DNA of 64,000 nt from Polychytrium aggregatum (taxonomy: Eukaryota > Chytridiomycota > Chytridiomycetes > Polychytriales), in NCBI RefSeq assembly GCF_025602895.1, contig NW_026516245.1:198501-262500 (forward strand), read 5' to 3'. Under the pieces are notes generated by a model. It ran no database searches and was not told the origin of the DNA. It saw only the letters and a list, made by a program, of their open reading frames with translations. Each line of letters begins with the position of its first letter. Within the stretch, counting starts at the first letter, position 1. The translations under genes and the position numbers were made by a program. Below, piece by piece: positions 11,333 through 27,623 of this stretch.

Positions 11333-14317
11333 TTAGAGCTTGTCGTAGTAGCGGTCGAGAGGAGGGATTTCCTCGGGAAGACCCTTGCGCTTGCGGACGG
11401 CCATCATCAGCTCCTGGATCTTGGATCCCTTCTCGATGGGCGAGCCACCCATGAGCTGCCAGTGATCGAAGATCATCTGGGGGAAAGCCTGACCACCGGT
11501 GGCGGCACGGAGATCGGCGGTGAAGCCGAAGGACTCCATGACGGGGAGGTAAGCCTTGACCTGGTAGAGAGGGGTTCCGGGGGTGTTCTCCTGCGAGACG
11601 ACGTGGCCACGGCGGGTGTTCAGGACACCGTAGATGCCACCCATGGCGTTCTCGGGGCACTGGATGTCAACCAGGAAGACGGGCTCCATGATACCGGGCT
11701 CGGCAGTGAGGACGGAGGCGTAGCAGACACGTCTGCAGGTGGGGATGATCTGGCCACCACCACGATGGATGGCGTCAGCGTGCTACAGGGGGAGGGACAG
11801 AGTGGAGAGTTAGGAGCCGTCCTACACCGCAGCAAATCACGGACCTGAACAAGCAGAGATATGGGCAGCCAAGCGCGGACACAGCAGCAGTACATACCAG
11901 GACGACATCGAGGATGTTGAAGCGGATACCGCGCATGTTCTCTTCGGCGATACAGCCCTCCTTGGTGGCCCACTGGAAGGCAGCAACGCACGAATCCTTG
12001 ATTTCGTTGAGGTACTGGACACCCTTGGTGACATCAACAAGCATGTTGGGGCCGGTCGAGTCGGGGCCGAAACACCAGATCTTACGGGCATCGGTGACGT
12101 CCCAGCCGTAGGTCTCGGCGAGGTAGCGGGCACGGGCCTTGAGTTCATCCTTGGAGCTGACCTTGCCCTCATCAATCTCGCGGCTGAGGTCCTCCTGGAG
12201 GGGAAGAGCCTTCATGAAGATACGGTTGTGCTTGTTGGGCGACTTGGACAGACAGACAATGTTGGACTCGCCAGTGACGGTCTCACAGTACTGGACGACG
12301 GGGTCACCCTTGCGGAGGGGGATACCGGCGTGGTCCTCCTCGAGATCCTTCAGGCAGATTTCCAGGTGGAGCTCACCAGCACCGGCAACAATCATTTCAC
12401 CAGAATCGGAGGTGTAGCAGAGGACACAGGGGTCGGACTTGGCCAGGCGCTTGAGACCTTCGACAAGCTTGGGGAGATCAGAGGGGTTCTTGCACTCGAC
12501 GGCGACACGGACGACGGGCGAGACAGAGAACTTCATGACCTTCATGTTGTGGGCGGTGGTGGAGGTGGTGATGGTTCCGGACTTGAGCAGGAACTGGTCA
12601 ATGCCGACAAGACCAATGATGTTACCGGCAGGGCAGTCGTCGATGGTCTCGACCTTGCCACCCATCATGAGGACAGTGCGCTGGATGGCCTTCTCGAAGA
12701 GATCCTTCTTCTCGCCGGGAATGAAGGCGGGGCCCTGGATGCGGACCTTGAGACCACCACGGACGGTGCCGGAGAAGACACGGCCAAAGGCGTAGAAACG
12801 ACCCTTATCAGAGGTGGGAACCATCTTGGAGACGTAGAGCATGAGGGGGCCGTTGGAGTCGCAGTTGCGGATGGCAACAGCGCACTCGTCGTCGTTGGGT
12901 CCCTCGTAGAGAGCATCACCACGGTACTTCTGGGCGGTGGCGGGGGAGGGGAGGTGGATACAGATCATCTCAAGCAGGGCCTGGCCGGCGGGCAGGAAGT
13001 TGCGCATGGCGGTCTTGAGGAGAGCCTTGCCTTCCAGCTCCTTCTCGTCGGACTTGAGGGCGATGCCGAGCTTCTCGAGCATGGTCAGGACCTCCTCCTT
13101 GCGGCCGTTCATGGTGGCGTCGAAGATCTTGAAGATGGGGTCGAGGATGAACATGTTGAAGGCACGCTCGAGGGGCTTGCCATCGGCGCCCTCGGCCTTG
13201 GTGGTCCACTTGCGGGTGGCGGGGTTGAAGTAGTTGTCACCCCACAGACGGGTCATCATCTTCTCGCGGTCAACACCGAACTTCTTGGAGTAGCGGCTGG
13301 CAAACTGGCGGAGGGTGAAGGCCCAGCCGTGGAGACCAGAGCCGAAGCAGACGGTGCCCTTCTCGGGGTAGACCTGGAGATCGCCGGTGACCTTGTCAAA
13401 GTAGGTGGCAATGACGACGTTGACGTTCTCGATGGTGCGGCGGAAGGTCTGGTAGAGATCTTCCTTGGTGATCTGCAGCTCGAGCAGAGCACGATCGACC
13501 TTGTTGATGATGACGACGGGCTTGATGCGCTCACCGAGAGCCTGACGCAGGACAGTCTCGGTCTGGACACAGACACCGTCGATGGTGTCGACGACGACGA
13601 GGGCACCGTCGGTGACACGGAGGGCAGCAGTGACTTCGGACGAGAAGTCAACGTGGCCGGGCGAGTCAATCAGGTTGATCAGGAAATCGTTGCCCTTGGT
13701 CTCCTGCTTGATGTCGGGGAGGTCATCAGGGTTGAGCTGGAAGTACATCGAGATGGCAGTCGACTTGATGGTGATACCACGCTCCTGTTCATCGGCACGG
13801 GTGTCCATAGCACGGGCAGTACCGGCCTTGCCGCTGGAAATGATACCAGCCATACTGAGCAGGGAGTCAGTAAGGGTACTCTTTCCGTGATCGACGTGGG
13901 CAATCACCGACATGTTGCGGATGTTGGTGGGATGGTCCATGAGACCACGGATCTGGAGGGAGAAGCGGCGGCGAGACCAGCATCCGATTAGCGTCTGAGC
14001 GGCCCTGCGAGCCGGGTGTGCCTCCAATGCAGCCGCAGGCAATCGGCGCAACCGCGGAGCACATCATCGCCAAGTCGACTCCAAATGACACTGTACACAC
14101 CTCTTCGATAGTGAAGTTGACCTGCAGACATCAGCAGAGTGTGCGGTTAGCGTTTGTGTGAGTGTTGCGAGCGCTGTGCAGCGCAGGCCGCAAGCAGCGA
14201 AATGCAGAGAAAACCATCTCGGAATCGCGCGTGAGGCCAGATGCTGAGCGAGATTTTTTGAATTGCGAGTTCCGACGCCGATCGGATGGATAGGCCGATG
14301 GATAGGCCGATGGATGC

Positions 14318-14349
<32 letters not shown>

Positions 14350-14389
14350 GCCGATGGATGGGGGGTGTGCGCTCGCGGCAGCTTACCAT
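11333..14389 (-). CDS. EFT1: Translation elongation factor 2 (eEF2)
   Basis: This ribosomal translocase GTPase is complete at 842 aa, the same length as yeast eEF2. Four coding exons fit in phase: 14389-14387 (only ATG), 14121-14101 (VNFTIEE), 13952-11898 and 11782-11333. The G1 motif is AHVDHGKST near residue 26, followed by G-domain motifs and the C-terminal [11 protein letters not shown]. Its second histidine falls at residue 699, the diphthamide position. The protein ends DRYYDKL. The last intron interrupts the codon run just before HADAIH. Codon use is strongly biased toward C- or G-ending codons, as expected for a highly expressed gene. That bias also leaves a 587-codon open frame on the opposite strand, which is not a gene. 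Intron 1 contains a GGAT-rich repeat. Confidence 0.98.
14282..14363. repeat. GGAT/GATG-type tandem repeat in eEF2 intron 1
   Basis: Irregular copies of GGAT, GATG and GATAGGCC fill about 80 bp directly downstream of the intron 1 donor. On the transcribed strand the repeat reads as pyrimidine-rich CCATCC units. It is a simple low-complexity array and has no CRISPR-type spacer structure. Confidence 0.85.
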
Positions 14390-14461
14390 CTTTGCTGATT
14401 TCCGTCGGGGTTGGGCAGATCAAGGTGGATGCAGATTGCCGACGAGGCGTGCTCGCGGTGC

Positions 14462-14467
14462 TTATAT
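14462..14467 (-). promoter_or_regulatory. Possible TATA-like element upstream of eEF2
   Basis: On the minus strand TATAAG lies about 73-78 bp upstream of the eEF2 start codon, a plausible distance for a core promoter with a short leader. The call rests on motif and position only. Confidence 0.3.
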
Positions 14468-16004
14468 TCGCGACAGGCGGCGCAAGCCCCCGCCCGGCTC
14501 CAGCCAACCGCCGCGCTCGGCTGACTGCGACCTTCCATATCGGGAACGCGCCTGCTGGCTGGCTCGGTCGCATCAGAAAAATTTTTTTCTGATCTGAACG
14601 ACGCGAAGGGGGGGGGCAGCCAACCAGCCAACGACCCCACAGCGCATCGTGAATCAGACGGGCTGGGGCGTGGCATCGCCAGCCAGGCGGGAGGGCCGAC
14701 GCAGACGGGACAGCGAGGGCAGGACGGGCTGGAGAGGCTGGAGAGGGTGGAGAGGCTGGAGAGGGTGGACGAGCAGAGCCATCGGGGGCATCCAGACACC
14801 GCCGCGGGTGGCCCAGCACAATGCGACAGGCTCCGGCAGGTCAGCAGGCGGGCCTGGGAGGCAATTGTGCTCTGAATCGCTCGCTGGCGGGGCTGCAAAC
14901 GCAATGGCGGCCGAGGGCGAGCCACGAGGACCGTCTGCAAGCGGGACAGCGCGGGTCGCTGCGGGCTGCGGCCTCGGCGGTTCTGCACGGCAGCTGAATT
15001 CCATCCAGCATCGGCACGGATTGCTGTCCCTGGCAACGGCGTCTCACTACTGCCCCACTCAGTTTGCAGAGCGCAACACACATACGCGGCATTGATGGAC
15101 GAAGCCTGATGCTGACAAGCCGGCGCTGAGACATTGAATGCGACGACGCAGTTGTATTGACCCTTAAGGATTTACAAGCCCATGCGATGGCAAATCGAGA
15201 TACGCCGCAGCAGACATGGTGGTTGAGCCTGCTGCGGCTCCCGACGACCCAGCACCCGCAATGCCGCGCTCGGTTTACCTGCGACGCTTTGAGGGGCGAT
15301 CTTCCCATCCAGCAACCAGAACCAAATGCTGTGCGTGCAGCTGACAAAGCGAGCAGAGCGTTAGCATCTCATTCCGAGGAGTGCCGCAGCAATCGCCAGT
15401 CGTGCTGGCTGCATATCAGAAATTTGGGTTTATAAGAATAACATTATCGCCCTAGTAGAGGCTTCTAACTGACGTGCAAATGTCTTGTGATCATCAGGAA
15501 GCAGCCATGCCGACGCGGTCGCTGTTCGCAGGGCGGGCACCTACCTTCTGGTTGCGGAGGAGATGGATGATGACGGAGAGACCTGGCGAGAGAGCTGTGC
15601 GCTGACAAGAAATACTCTGCGAGCGCCGATCACACCCATACAGCGGGTGTGAGAAAAAACGGGACGCATCGTCTCATTCAGACAAACACGGCGCAGTCGG
15701 ATCATATCACACACCCGGTCAAGTGTCAAGTCATTTCCCTGGGTGTGAGGGAGGAGGACACAACGCAAAGAGAAAAACGCCAGAGGAGCAGATTTTATAG
15801 GGACTCCAGCGCCAATCACGGTCGTCTGATTCACACAAGCCACGCAGGTTGTCCGTGTGGAGGTGTCTCGTTTCGGAAAGGCGCGTCGTAATGAATTTCA
15901 TCTGCCGGTGCTGCGCGCCCACCGGCCAATCGCTGTCCGCGGCCATGTCTCGCTTTCGCAGGGCCCTCGCCACCCTGGCAGCTCCGTTCGTGCGGCCTCC
16001 AGCC

Positions 16005-16055
16005 CGTCGCATCGCCGTCGCATCGCCGTCGCATCGCCGTCGCATCGCCGTCGCT
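16005..16055. repeat. 11-bp tandem repeat (CGTCGCATCGC)
   Basis: About four and a half copies of CGTCGCATCGC lie head to tail, about 200-250 bp before the proposed ATG12 start. They are probably in the 5' leader or promoter. Confidence 0.85.
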
Positions 16056-16253
16056 GTCCAGGGCAACCCACCCCCAACACCAGCGACTCTGCTACGAGAG
16101 ACAACGGACGGTCCTGCCCCTGCCAACCAACGAGCCTCGGCAACCGCGCGGATACAGCAATATTACCACAATACGACAGTATCCCATCGAAATCCGTCCG
16201 AAACCACCACACCCGGCAAGCAGACCTTGGCCCGACCTTCCCAGAACTGTGTC

Positions 16254-17795
16254 ATGGACAACCCAACCGCCCCTGGAGCAGTCTCTCCGCCTCAGCGAGA
16301 AGGGAGCCGAGAAGACATTACCACGCCCTCCTCCGCTGCCTCGGCGTATGCGGCTGTGCCGGTGCCTGCCAAAGGTGATCACTTGGCCAAGCGCTGCTCT
16401 CGACGGCGATGGCCCAACATGTGCTGCAGAAGGATGGCCGGTCGGCTCCACACTGCAAGAGTGAAGAGGTGGAATGCCGTCGTGGGCATCGTAACGAGTG
16501 CTGATGTAGCTTCTCTGGTTTGTCGGGAACGCCCGGGCGGCCCGAACACCACAAACGACCAGTTGTCGTCCGGCTCCGAGCAACAGGGAATGCGCCGATC
16601 CTGAAGCAGAACTCGTTCAAGATCACGTCGTCGCAAAAGTTCCAGATCGTCATCAACTTTCTTCGGAAAGAACTGGGTTTCAAGCCCTCGGATTCGGTGG
16701 TGAGTCAGCGATGGCTGCGACGCGGCGATGCAGATGGATACCAGAGGGTTGGCCGTGAGTCTGGAGGATGGAAGTGTGCTCGTCGCAGGCTTTGGAATCG
16801 AATAGAGTCGGATTTCCAGAATCTGGAACAAGCCCACACCACCAGGAACGCGGCGCAGGATCGAAGACTTTGAATCTGAGGACAAGCAAGCAAAGAGAGC
16901 CACAGGCAAGACGCAGCGACGTGGACAAGGTTCACAGGGGAGCAGGATCCGATGCAACAGGAAGATAGCGATCCGCCACGGTCGGTGCAAACGGCAAATG
17001 TATGATATCGAGGAGTGCAGAATCAGAGGCTGCCATCAGGTGATGCTGCAAGTCATTGGGCTGTGCACCGACACAACATACATCAGGAGGCGGCTACCCT
17101 GCCTTTGCCATGTCATGGCGACATCCCGGCGACGACCTCTCTCCACGACTAAGCCATACAACCATGACGGTCTCCGAACCAACAACATCGGATCGCGTCG
17201 ATGATGCAGCGCCGCCGAGAGCGTTACGTCTCGCCACGCTTCGCCACTGCATGGACCAAGTGCAGTTGCATCGCCTGCCAACCGCCCCCTCGAAGGCCGT
17301 GCACATTCGGAGTCCCCCCACCAACAGGACATATACAACCGGGCGATTCGACGGGACAGCCGTCTCGCCGCCGTTGCGCAGGGACTCGACCCACGACGAC
17401 TCAGCCGGCTGACGCTTCTGGGACACAGTTTCTCTACATCAACAGCTCGTTCGCGCCTGCACCAGACGAAGTCGTCTCAAACCTGTACAAGGTATGGACG
17501 ATACGTATCAGTCAACCGACTCGCGGCTGCTCGGCTGATTCTGGCTCTCCGGAGATCCGTGTCGCACCGGGCGGGCAGGAGTCCCATCACCCCTTCGCCT
17601 CACCTCCGCCGCTGACGCTTTTGTTTCTTGGCCCACTCCAAACCCGATCGCGGGCGTCTCGTCGGTTGCCGTCGGCCCGTGCTGTTGTACTTGCCGGGGG
17701 GCGGGGGCAACACTCGCAATCCGCGGGCGATCCAGTGTTTTGCCGTGGACGGAAGTTTGATAGTCAACTACTCACTTACCACGGCGTGGGGATAG
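16254..17795 (+). CDS. ATG12: Ubiquitin-like autophagy protein ATG12
   Basis: ATG12 is conjugated to ATG5 through its C-terminal glycine and drives autophagosome expansion. The ubiquitin-like core is unmistakable: [16 protein letters not shown] and [14 protein letters not shown] (exon 16510-16699), [16 protein letters not shown] (exon 17429-17491), and [13 protein letters not shown]...TTAWG (exon 17736-17795). The last three exons fit in phase, and the protein ends in the required glycine. The N-terminal exon starting at 16254 encodes a Pro/Ser/Ala-rich disordered segment, usual for the family. Its donor is uncertain: the best-looking site (after 16374) does not fit the phase of the 16510 acceptor, while weaker donors after 16420 or 16468 do. 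The 729-nt intron at 16700-17428 is long for this window. Confidence 0.9.
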
Positions 17796-18708
17796 CGCAA
17801 CTGCCAGATCGGCACGCGAGCCGCCCGCCTGTGTGGTTTTCGGTGGCGATCGAGGCGAGGCGGGCAGCCCACGACGGGATGGGCTTGTGCTTGTGCTGCT
17901 GTGGGAGGAGGCGCTGCGGTACCAGTCGGCCCAGATGCAACGCCGACAGCCCGCCAGGCTCATGGCCAACGGAGACAGGAAGCCGAACCCGCTCCACTGT
18001 CGCCAAAACCATGGCCATCAACACGAAGCCAGACACCGAGCACGCGCTTGAGCCAGGGAAGGCGGGGGGGACAAGGAGAGGGGCGAGGGTATCCACAACC
18101 ACAGCCACAAAGCGCGGCTGGGGCTGCGGCTGGGTCGGGTGTCGCGCTCGTGCACCGGTGCAACACGGAGATACGTGGCGTGGCGACACGCACGCGACGA
18201 TTGGACAGCGACGCGCCGTGTGACGTGCCAAAAGCCACAAACGCGTCCACGGCGACTCCATACAGCGCGCCGTGGCTGTGGTTGTTGCTGTGGCTGTTGC
18301 TGTGGTTGTCGTTCGGATTGCATTCCAGTCTCTCACCGATGCACCGGACCGACATCCGAATTGCTATCGCTTAACATTACGCCATTTCACAACATTCTTA
18401 CCTTTCATACCATTCTCACCTTTAACAACTCTCACACCTTTCACACCACCGACACCACCGACACCACCGACACAAACAAACACAACCACCACCACTGGCC
18501 CAACAAAGAAGGCACACCGCCGCGCCCGCGCGCACACCCGCACCTCTGCCACCGGCCTCGCCTCCCTGCGACGGATACAACCGCTCCACCCGTTCTGCTG
18601 CTATATCTGGCCTGCGTCCCCGCCGGCCTTGGTTTTGTGTCGACCGCTTCCAACCTTCCATCATCTGCACTCAGAATCCTTTCCTCCTCCTTCCCGTCTT
18701 CGTCGAGC
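17796..18708. other. Intergenic region between ATG12 and the 907-residue gene
   Basis: The region contains GTTGCTGTGGCT-like repeats at 18270-18311, a TTTCA/CATTC-rich stretch, and four ACCACCGAC-type units at about 18437-18475. C/T-rich sequence leads up to the next start codon and probably includes its 5' leader. No coding sequence is recognised. Confidence 0.6.
18437..18475. repeat. 9-bp tandem repeat (CACCACCGA)
   Basis: About four copies of a CACCGACAC / CACCACCGA unit lie in the presumed 5' leader of the downstream gene. Confidence 0.75.
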
Positions 18709-21700
18709 ATGCCGCGAGCCCCCAAGAGGTACGCCCAGATCGCGCACCGCCCTTTCGCACTGATATTTGCCTCCTGGTTTCCATCTTTCCGTCTCCCGTC
18801 GATCGCTTCATCGTCCGTCGATCTCTTCATCCTCCGTCGAGCTCTTCATCTCTCTGTCCATCCACCTTCCACCAAATATCCTAACGCTTCGTCTCACCGT
18901 TTCCTTCTCCATCCTACAGTGCCGACCGCAGCTCCCCACTGGACCTTGAGCAGCGGCGCCAGCGTCGACGAGAGTATCGTCAGCGCTATGAGCATGCTCG
19001 CAAGCTGAATGGCATGCGCGGCCACCCCGTCAACCTGAAGCCGCAGCAACGCCAGCATTTTGAACGCAAGGCCAATAGCAACGGTGGCGAAAGCCCAGAG
19101 AGCTACTCGAACCAGCTCGAGAATCTGCTCGACCAGTTTGTGCAGATCCAGACGGCCTCGGTCCGCTACCGCTTTACCGACATCTCGCTCAAGAAAATCC
19201 GCCAAGACCCCACCGACCAGCCCGAGACCGAGGACAGCAAGAAGCCGTGGCGCCTGTGGCTCAAGTCCTCGGTCCTCCAGAAACTCACCCTCCTCAAGAA
19301 ACACTGCTCCCCACCCGTGGGCTCGTGCCAGAACAAGTACAAAATCACATACTCTGAGTTTGTCGAGCTGCTCATCGAGTTCAGAAAATACGGCGTTGAC
19401 GAGTCCGTGAGGGTGCGGCTTCTCGAACCCCTCCCGGACGACACCCCCGATTTCGTCACCGAGGTAAGGCGGCTCTCGCAGCACCACCCGCTCGTTTGGC
19501 CGTTGGGAGAAGCACCATGACCTCTCCCTCCCCCAGCGCACGCACATTCGTATGCTCGGACAAATGCCGTCGTCGCTGTTGCTTTGCTTGCCGTACTCAC
19601 CTCGATGCCTGTCACCTCCTGTTCTCCCACAGTATGAAGCCATCATCCCGACCGGGCCTTCCGACACCATGATCGACCCCAGCGCCGGTGGCACCCAGCT
19701 CTTCTTGGCCGAGACAGAGGTCGATATCGGCATTGCTCCTCCGTCTCCGCGGACCAGCCCCACCACCGCCGACTCCAAGCCCATCTCCAACCGCGAATCC
19801 TCCGTCAGCTCTTCCACCAGTACCATTTCGTTTCCACATTCAAATACCCCCCTGTCGCCCCAGTACTCGCCATATCCCTCCGTCTCTGCCCACTTTCCAT
19901 CTGCCGCAGCCACATCTCCCTTCTACCACCCCGCCCCTGCCTCGACTCTGCCAGCTGGGTTTCAGCTCTCCGAATATCCCGTTCCCTTTTTTCCTACCAC
20001 CACCGCCGCCGCTGCTGCCGCCGCCACAACTGGCGCATCCCCTGCCCTCAGCCTCTACTCCCACCTCAACACTCCTCTATTCCACGAGTCACCCCACGAC
20101 CACGCAGTGGGATGGACCGATTCGTTCGCCTATGCTGCCCCCACCCACAGCGTGGCTCCCACGCCCTTTCTCCCCCCCGAGCTCTCCTCTGGGGCCCTTG
20201 ACTCGGACTATGTTGCCGCCTTCTCGGCCGCTACCAAGGCTCAGTCCATCCCGTCCTTTGCACTCGTCTCGGGCCTCGCCAGCACCAAAGCCTCCGTTCC
20301 CTCCCACATCATGACCCCGCACATCACGGCCGAAACCGTGTCGGACATCACCAATGCTCACCTCTTCAAGGACATGCAGCCTGTCCACTTGGTCTCTCTC
20401 GGGCACCCCAGCCCCATCGACCAGTCGCACTTCACCTCGGTTTACTCGGGCGATTACCCCGACACTCACCACACGCTCTATCCTTCCCAGGAAGATGTCT
20501 TCTCGTCCGGCGAAGTCTTTCTCGGTGGCCTGCCCGTCGATCAGCTGAACAACCCCATTGACTATGGCGACGAGTTCCCGAGCTTTGTCGAGCCGAGCGA
20601 CAGCACTGGCAACACGTACATGGCCATGAGCCATTCGGGATCCACCAACTTGGGCCTGGACCCCAACAGATACATTAACGGCCTTGATCCCCTGCAATCG
20701 GGACTGCCGGCTTTTTCGATCCCCGCTGGTTTTGCGGCCATGGGCTCTTCCTACTGCCCCCCGTCAACCTGCTTCGACAAAAACCCCCAGTCCAAGACTT
20801 TGGCGCAATCACGAGTTGCTCGCCAGCAGCCTGCAAAGGCAAATGCCGTCGACACAGCCGCGCCGCGACAAAAGCCCGAGATCCCCAAGATCCCCGAGGC
20901 CTCCAAGGCCTCTGAGCGATCCAAGGGTGGCGAGCGGCCCAAGATTTCCGAGCGCACCAAGCCTGTCGAGCCACCAAAGGCTGCGCGGTCCAAGGTCTCG
21001 CTCAAGTTGGATGCCAAGGGCCAAGTGGTTGAGCGCCGCCCGGGCCTTGCTACCAAGCCTGGCCAGAAGAGTCTGCCCGTTGTCTCCAAGAGTCCCAAGA
21101 GGGAGGTCCGCCGTGAGCGCTCGACGCCCCTGTCTCCTTCCGCACAAAGCCCCTCAACTGACGAGAAGCCTGCCCCTCCCCCTGTCTCTACTGCCCCCGC
21201 CGCCGGGAGCGAAGACGTGAGTAACTTTGTCAGTGTCCCAGCAGCTGGGCAGCTGGACTAAGGGTCGCCGTACAACCCGTCGCTAATACCGTCCATCCGT
21301 CCATTCGTCCATTCGTCCATCCGTCCATCCGTCCATTCGTCTTTCCTTCCCTCCCTCTATTCCTATTTCCATTCCTCTATCCACTCCTCCTCTCCTCCCC
21401 TATCCCTCTTTCCATTCATCCCTCTATCCATCCACCCACAGGCCCTCGTCGCCCAGATCCAAGCCTTGTCCATCGATAGCTCCAAGCAGGTCTCCCCGAC
21501 CACCGAGAGCACCTCCTCGTACGAGCTCATCATGGACTATCTGACCGTTCTGACACCCAAGGATGTTGGCGACAACAAGAACTGTGTCATCCGGGACCAC
21601 GAAAAGTACTTTGCCGTCTATGAGTCGATTATTGCAAAGATTACGATGCTGCGGAAACTCCGCACTGTCACCGAGGCCGAGATTGCAGAATGGTACCCGT

Positions 21701-22162
21701 CGTTCCTGGTCCGCTGCAGCATCTTCGCGGGAGAGGATGCGTATGATTTTCGCTCGCCTGAGAGTTGGGTGGGCAAATCGACGGACTGCCACTCGCGCTC
21801 CGCCGTGATGCCAGTGGATACATGGTCCTTGGCAACCACCGTGCCATATGAGAGCTAACCATCCCTCCGCCCCTTCGCTCCACAGCTTGGCCGACTGGAT
21901 CATCATCCTGATGGAGACGTTCAACGAGTCAAGCGAGGTTCTCGAGCCTTTCAAGTTCTTGCTCTACCAGATGAGTCGGATTGATATGGTCCGACCCAGC
22001 CTCGTGAGCTCGTTTGTCGAAGAGTCCAGGACCCACGAGCCGGAGGATGCTCCCCAGAGAGGACTGCTGTCGCCCCAGTGCATCCAGCGAGTAGCTTCAC
22101 CCGCGTGCTCGGACTGCACGTCGCCCCCGCCCGTCACCTACGGCTTCAGCGAGGACGACTGA
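18709..22162 (+). CDS. Unrecognised 907-residue protein with Pro/Ser/Thr-rich middle
   Basis: The family is not recognised. Five exons fit in phase: 18709-18728, 18920-19463, 19633-21216, 21442-21740 and 21886-22162. The N-terminus has a strongly basic Arg-rich helix-like stretch (LEQRRQRRREYRQRYEHARK, about residues 13-35), which could contact nucleic acid or act as a nuclear signal. A charged globular-looking segment (about 60-190) contains KPWRLWLKSSVLQKLTLL. About residues 230-580 are Pro, Ser, Thr and Ala rich, and about 600-700 are Lys/Ser/Pro rich with SLKLDAKGQVVERR. A C-terminal helical segment (about 720-850) includes DYLTVLTPKDVGDNKN and LADWIIILMETFNESSEV. No transmembrane segment, signal peptide or catalytic motif is visible. 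A regulatory or scaffold role is a guess. Exon 4 was ended at GTATGA because that donor alone keeps phase. Confidence 0.75.
21291..21340. repeat. TCCATCCG/TCCATTCG low-complexity run in an intron
   Basis: Repeated TCCATCCG and TCCATTCG octamers continue into a C/T-rich stretch up to the acceptor at 21441, inside intron 21217-21441 of the 907-residue gene. Confidence 0.8.
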
Positions 22163-23012
22163 TCTGATCCCGTCCGATCCAGTCCGATCCAGTCTGATAT
22201 GGCCTGATGTGTGCCGGGCGATCCCCCACATGCGCTGTGCGCTTGTGTTTGGTCCGGCTTCCCCCTGTGATTCTGTCTGCCCGTCTGTGCAGTGGGTCTC
22301 CCTGTTTTTTTTTCTCCTTTGGCCTTTCTGGATCGATTCCGATGCGCTCAAACCCATCGGTGCGCATGGCTCTCAGCCAGTCTGTAGCCAATTCGTCCAA
22401 CTGTCGTCGCCTGGAGCCCCCACCCATCTTTTTTGTACCTTTCCTTCCTCCCCCCCTCACTCACTACTACTACCACCTCCACCACCCGTCGCCGCTGCGA
22501 TCGTAGCGTCCTGAAGTTATATGGATTGAAACAATACAGCATTCTCTTGTGACAAAATGACAAGTGTGCACACGATCTTTGGACATGATGATATTTGTGA
22601 TCGTGAATCGTGAATCGATATCAATTGTGGGGCTGGTAGTATAGCACACCTCATTGCGTCGGGGCTGGCACTTTGGAATCCATACCGCCAGAGGGCATCC
22701 AAGGACCAGAACATATGACGAGCGACTCCCTCGACCCGACGATCTTGACGCTGAGAAACGGCTCTGTCCAAGGAACCTGACTTGCGGTTCATGGCGCCGG
22801 CTGGTCGCTTCACTGACACGTGGCCACAATGTATCCAAAATAGGCAACTCGCGTCCTGCCGCATTTTCTGCCGCCGATCCATCGGCACCCCAGCGAGCCG
22901 TCCGTCTCTTGCTCCTGCACTCCTCCTTCCGCTTGATCGCTGCCCCGACGAGCTCCGAGCCGCATCGCCGACAGACCCCACTTTTCATCTGTGCTGGATC
23001 AACGCACCCGCC
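22163..23012. other. Intergenic region upstream of MCM6
   Basis: It begins with degenerate 10-bp repeats (GATCCAGTCC-like) at about 22165-22207 after the upstream stop codon, followed by CT-rich sequence. No obvious MCB (ACGCGT) or E2F-type site was noticed ahead of MCM6. No gene is recognised. Confidence 0.55.

Positions 23013-27623
<4,611 letters not shown>

Larger units (their letters stand above)
14390..16253. other. Intergenic region between eEF2 and ATG12 (divergent)
   Basis: This 1.9-kb stretch should contain the eEF2 promoter and the ATG12 upstream region. It holds an AAAAATTTTTTT tract at about 14578-14588 flanked by CAG/CTG, a GA-rich run at 14725-14770 (GGAGAGG/GGAGAGGCT units), and an 11-bp tandem array at 16005-16055. 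A frame open from about 15849 runs in phase into the presumed ATG12 start, so an upstream start at 15891 cannot be excluded. No other gene is recognised. Confidence 0.6.

Noticed and set aside
12228-13991. 587-codon open frame on the strand opposite eEF2
   Set aside because: It is the antisense shadow of a highly codon-biased gene; composition (Gly/Asp/Val/Leu-rich) resembles no protein and the other strand is unmistakable eEF2.
15849-16604. 251-codon open frame upstream of ATG12 as a separate gene
   Set aside because: The first half is repeat-derived, low-complexity and Arg/Ala-rich; it is more likely leader sequence or an N-terminal extension of ATG12.
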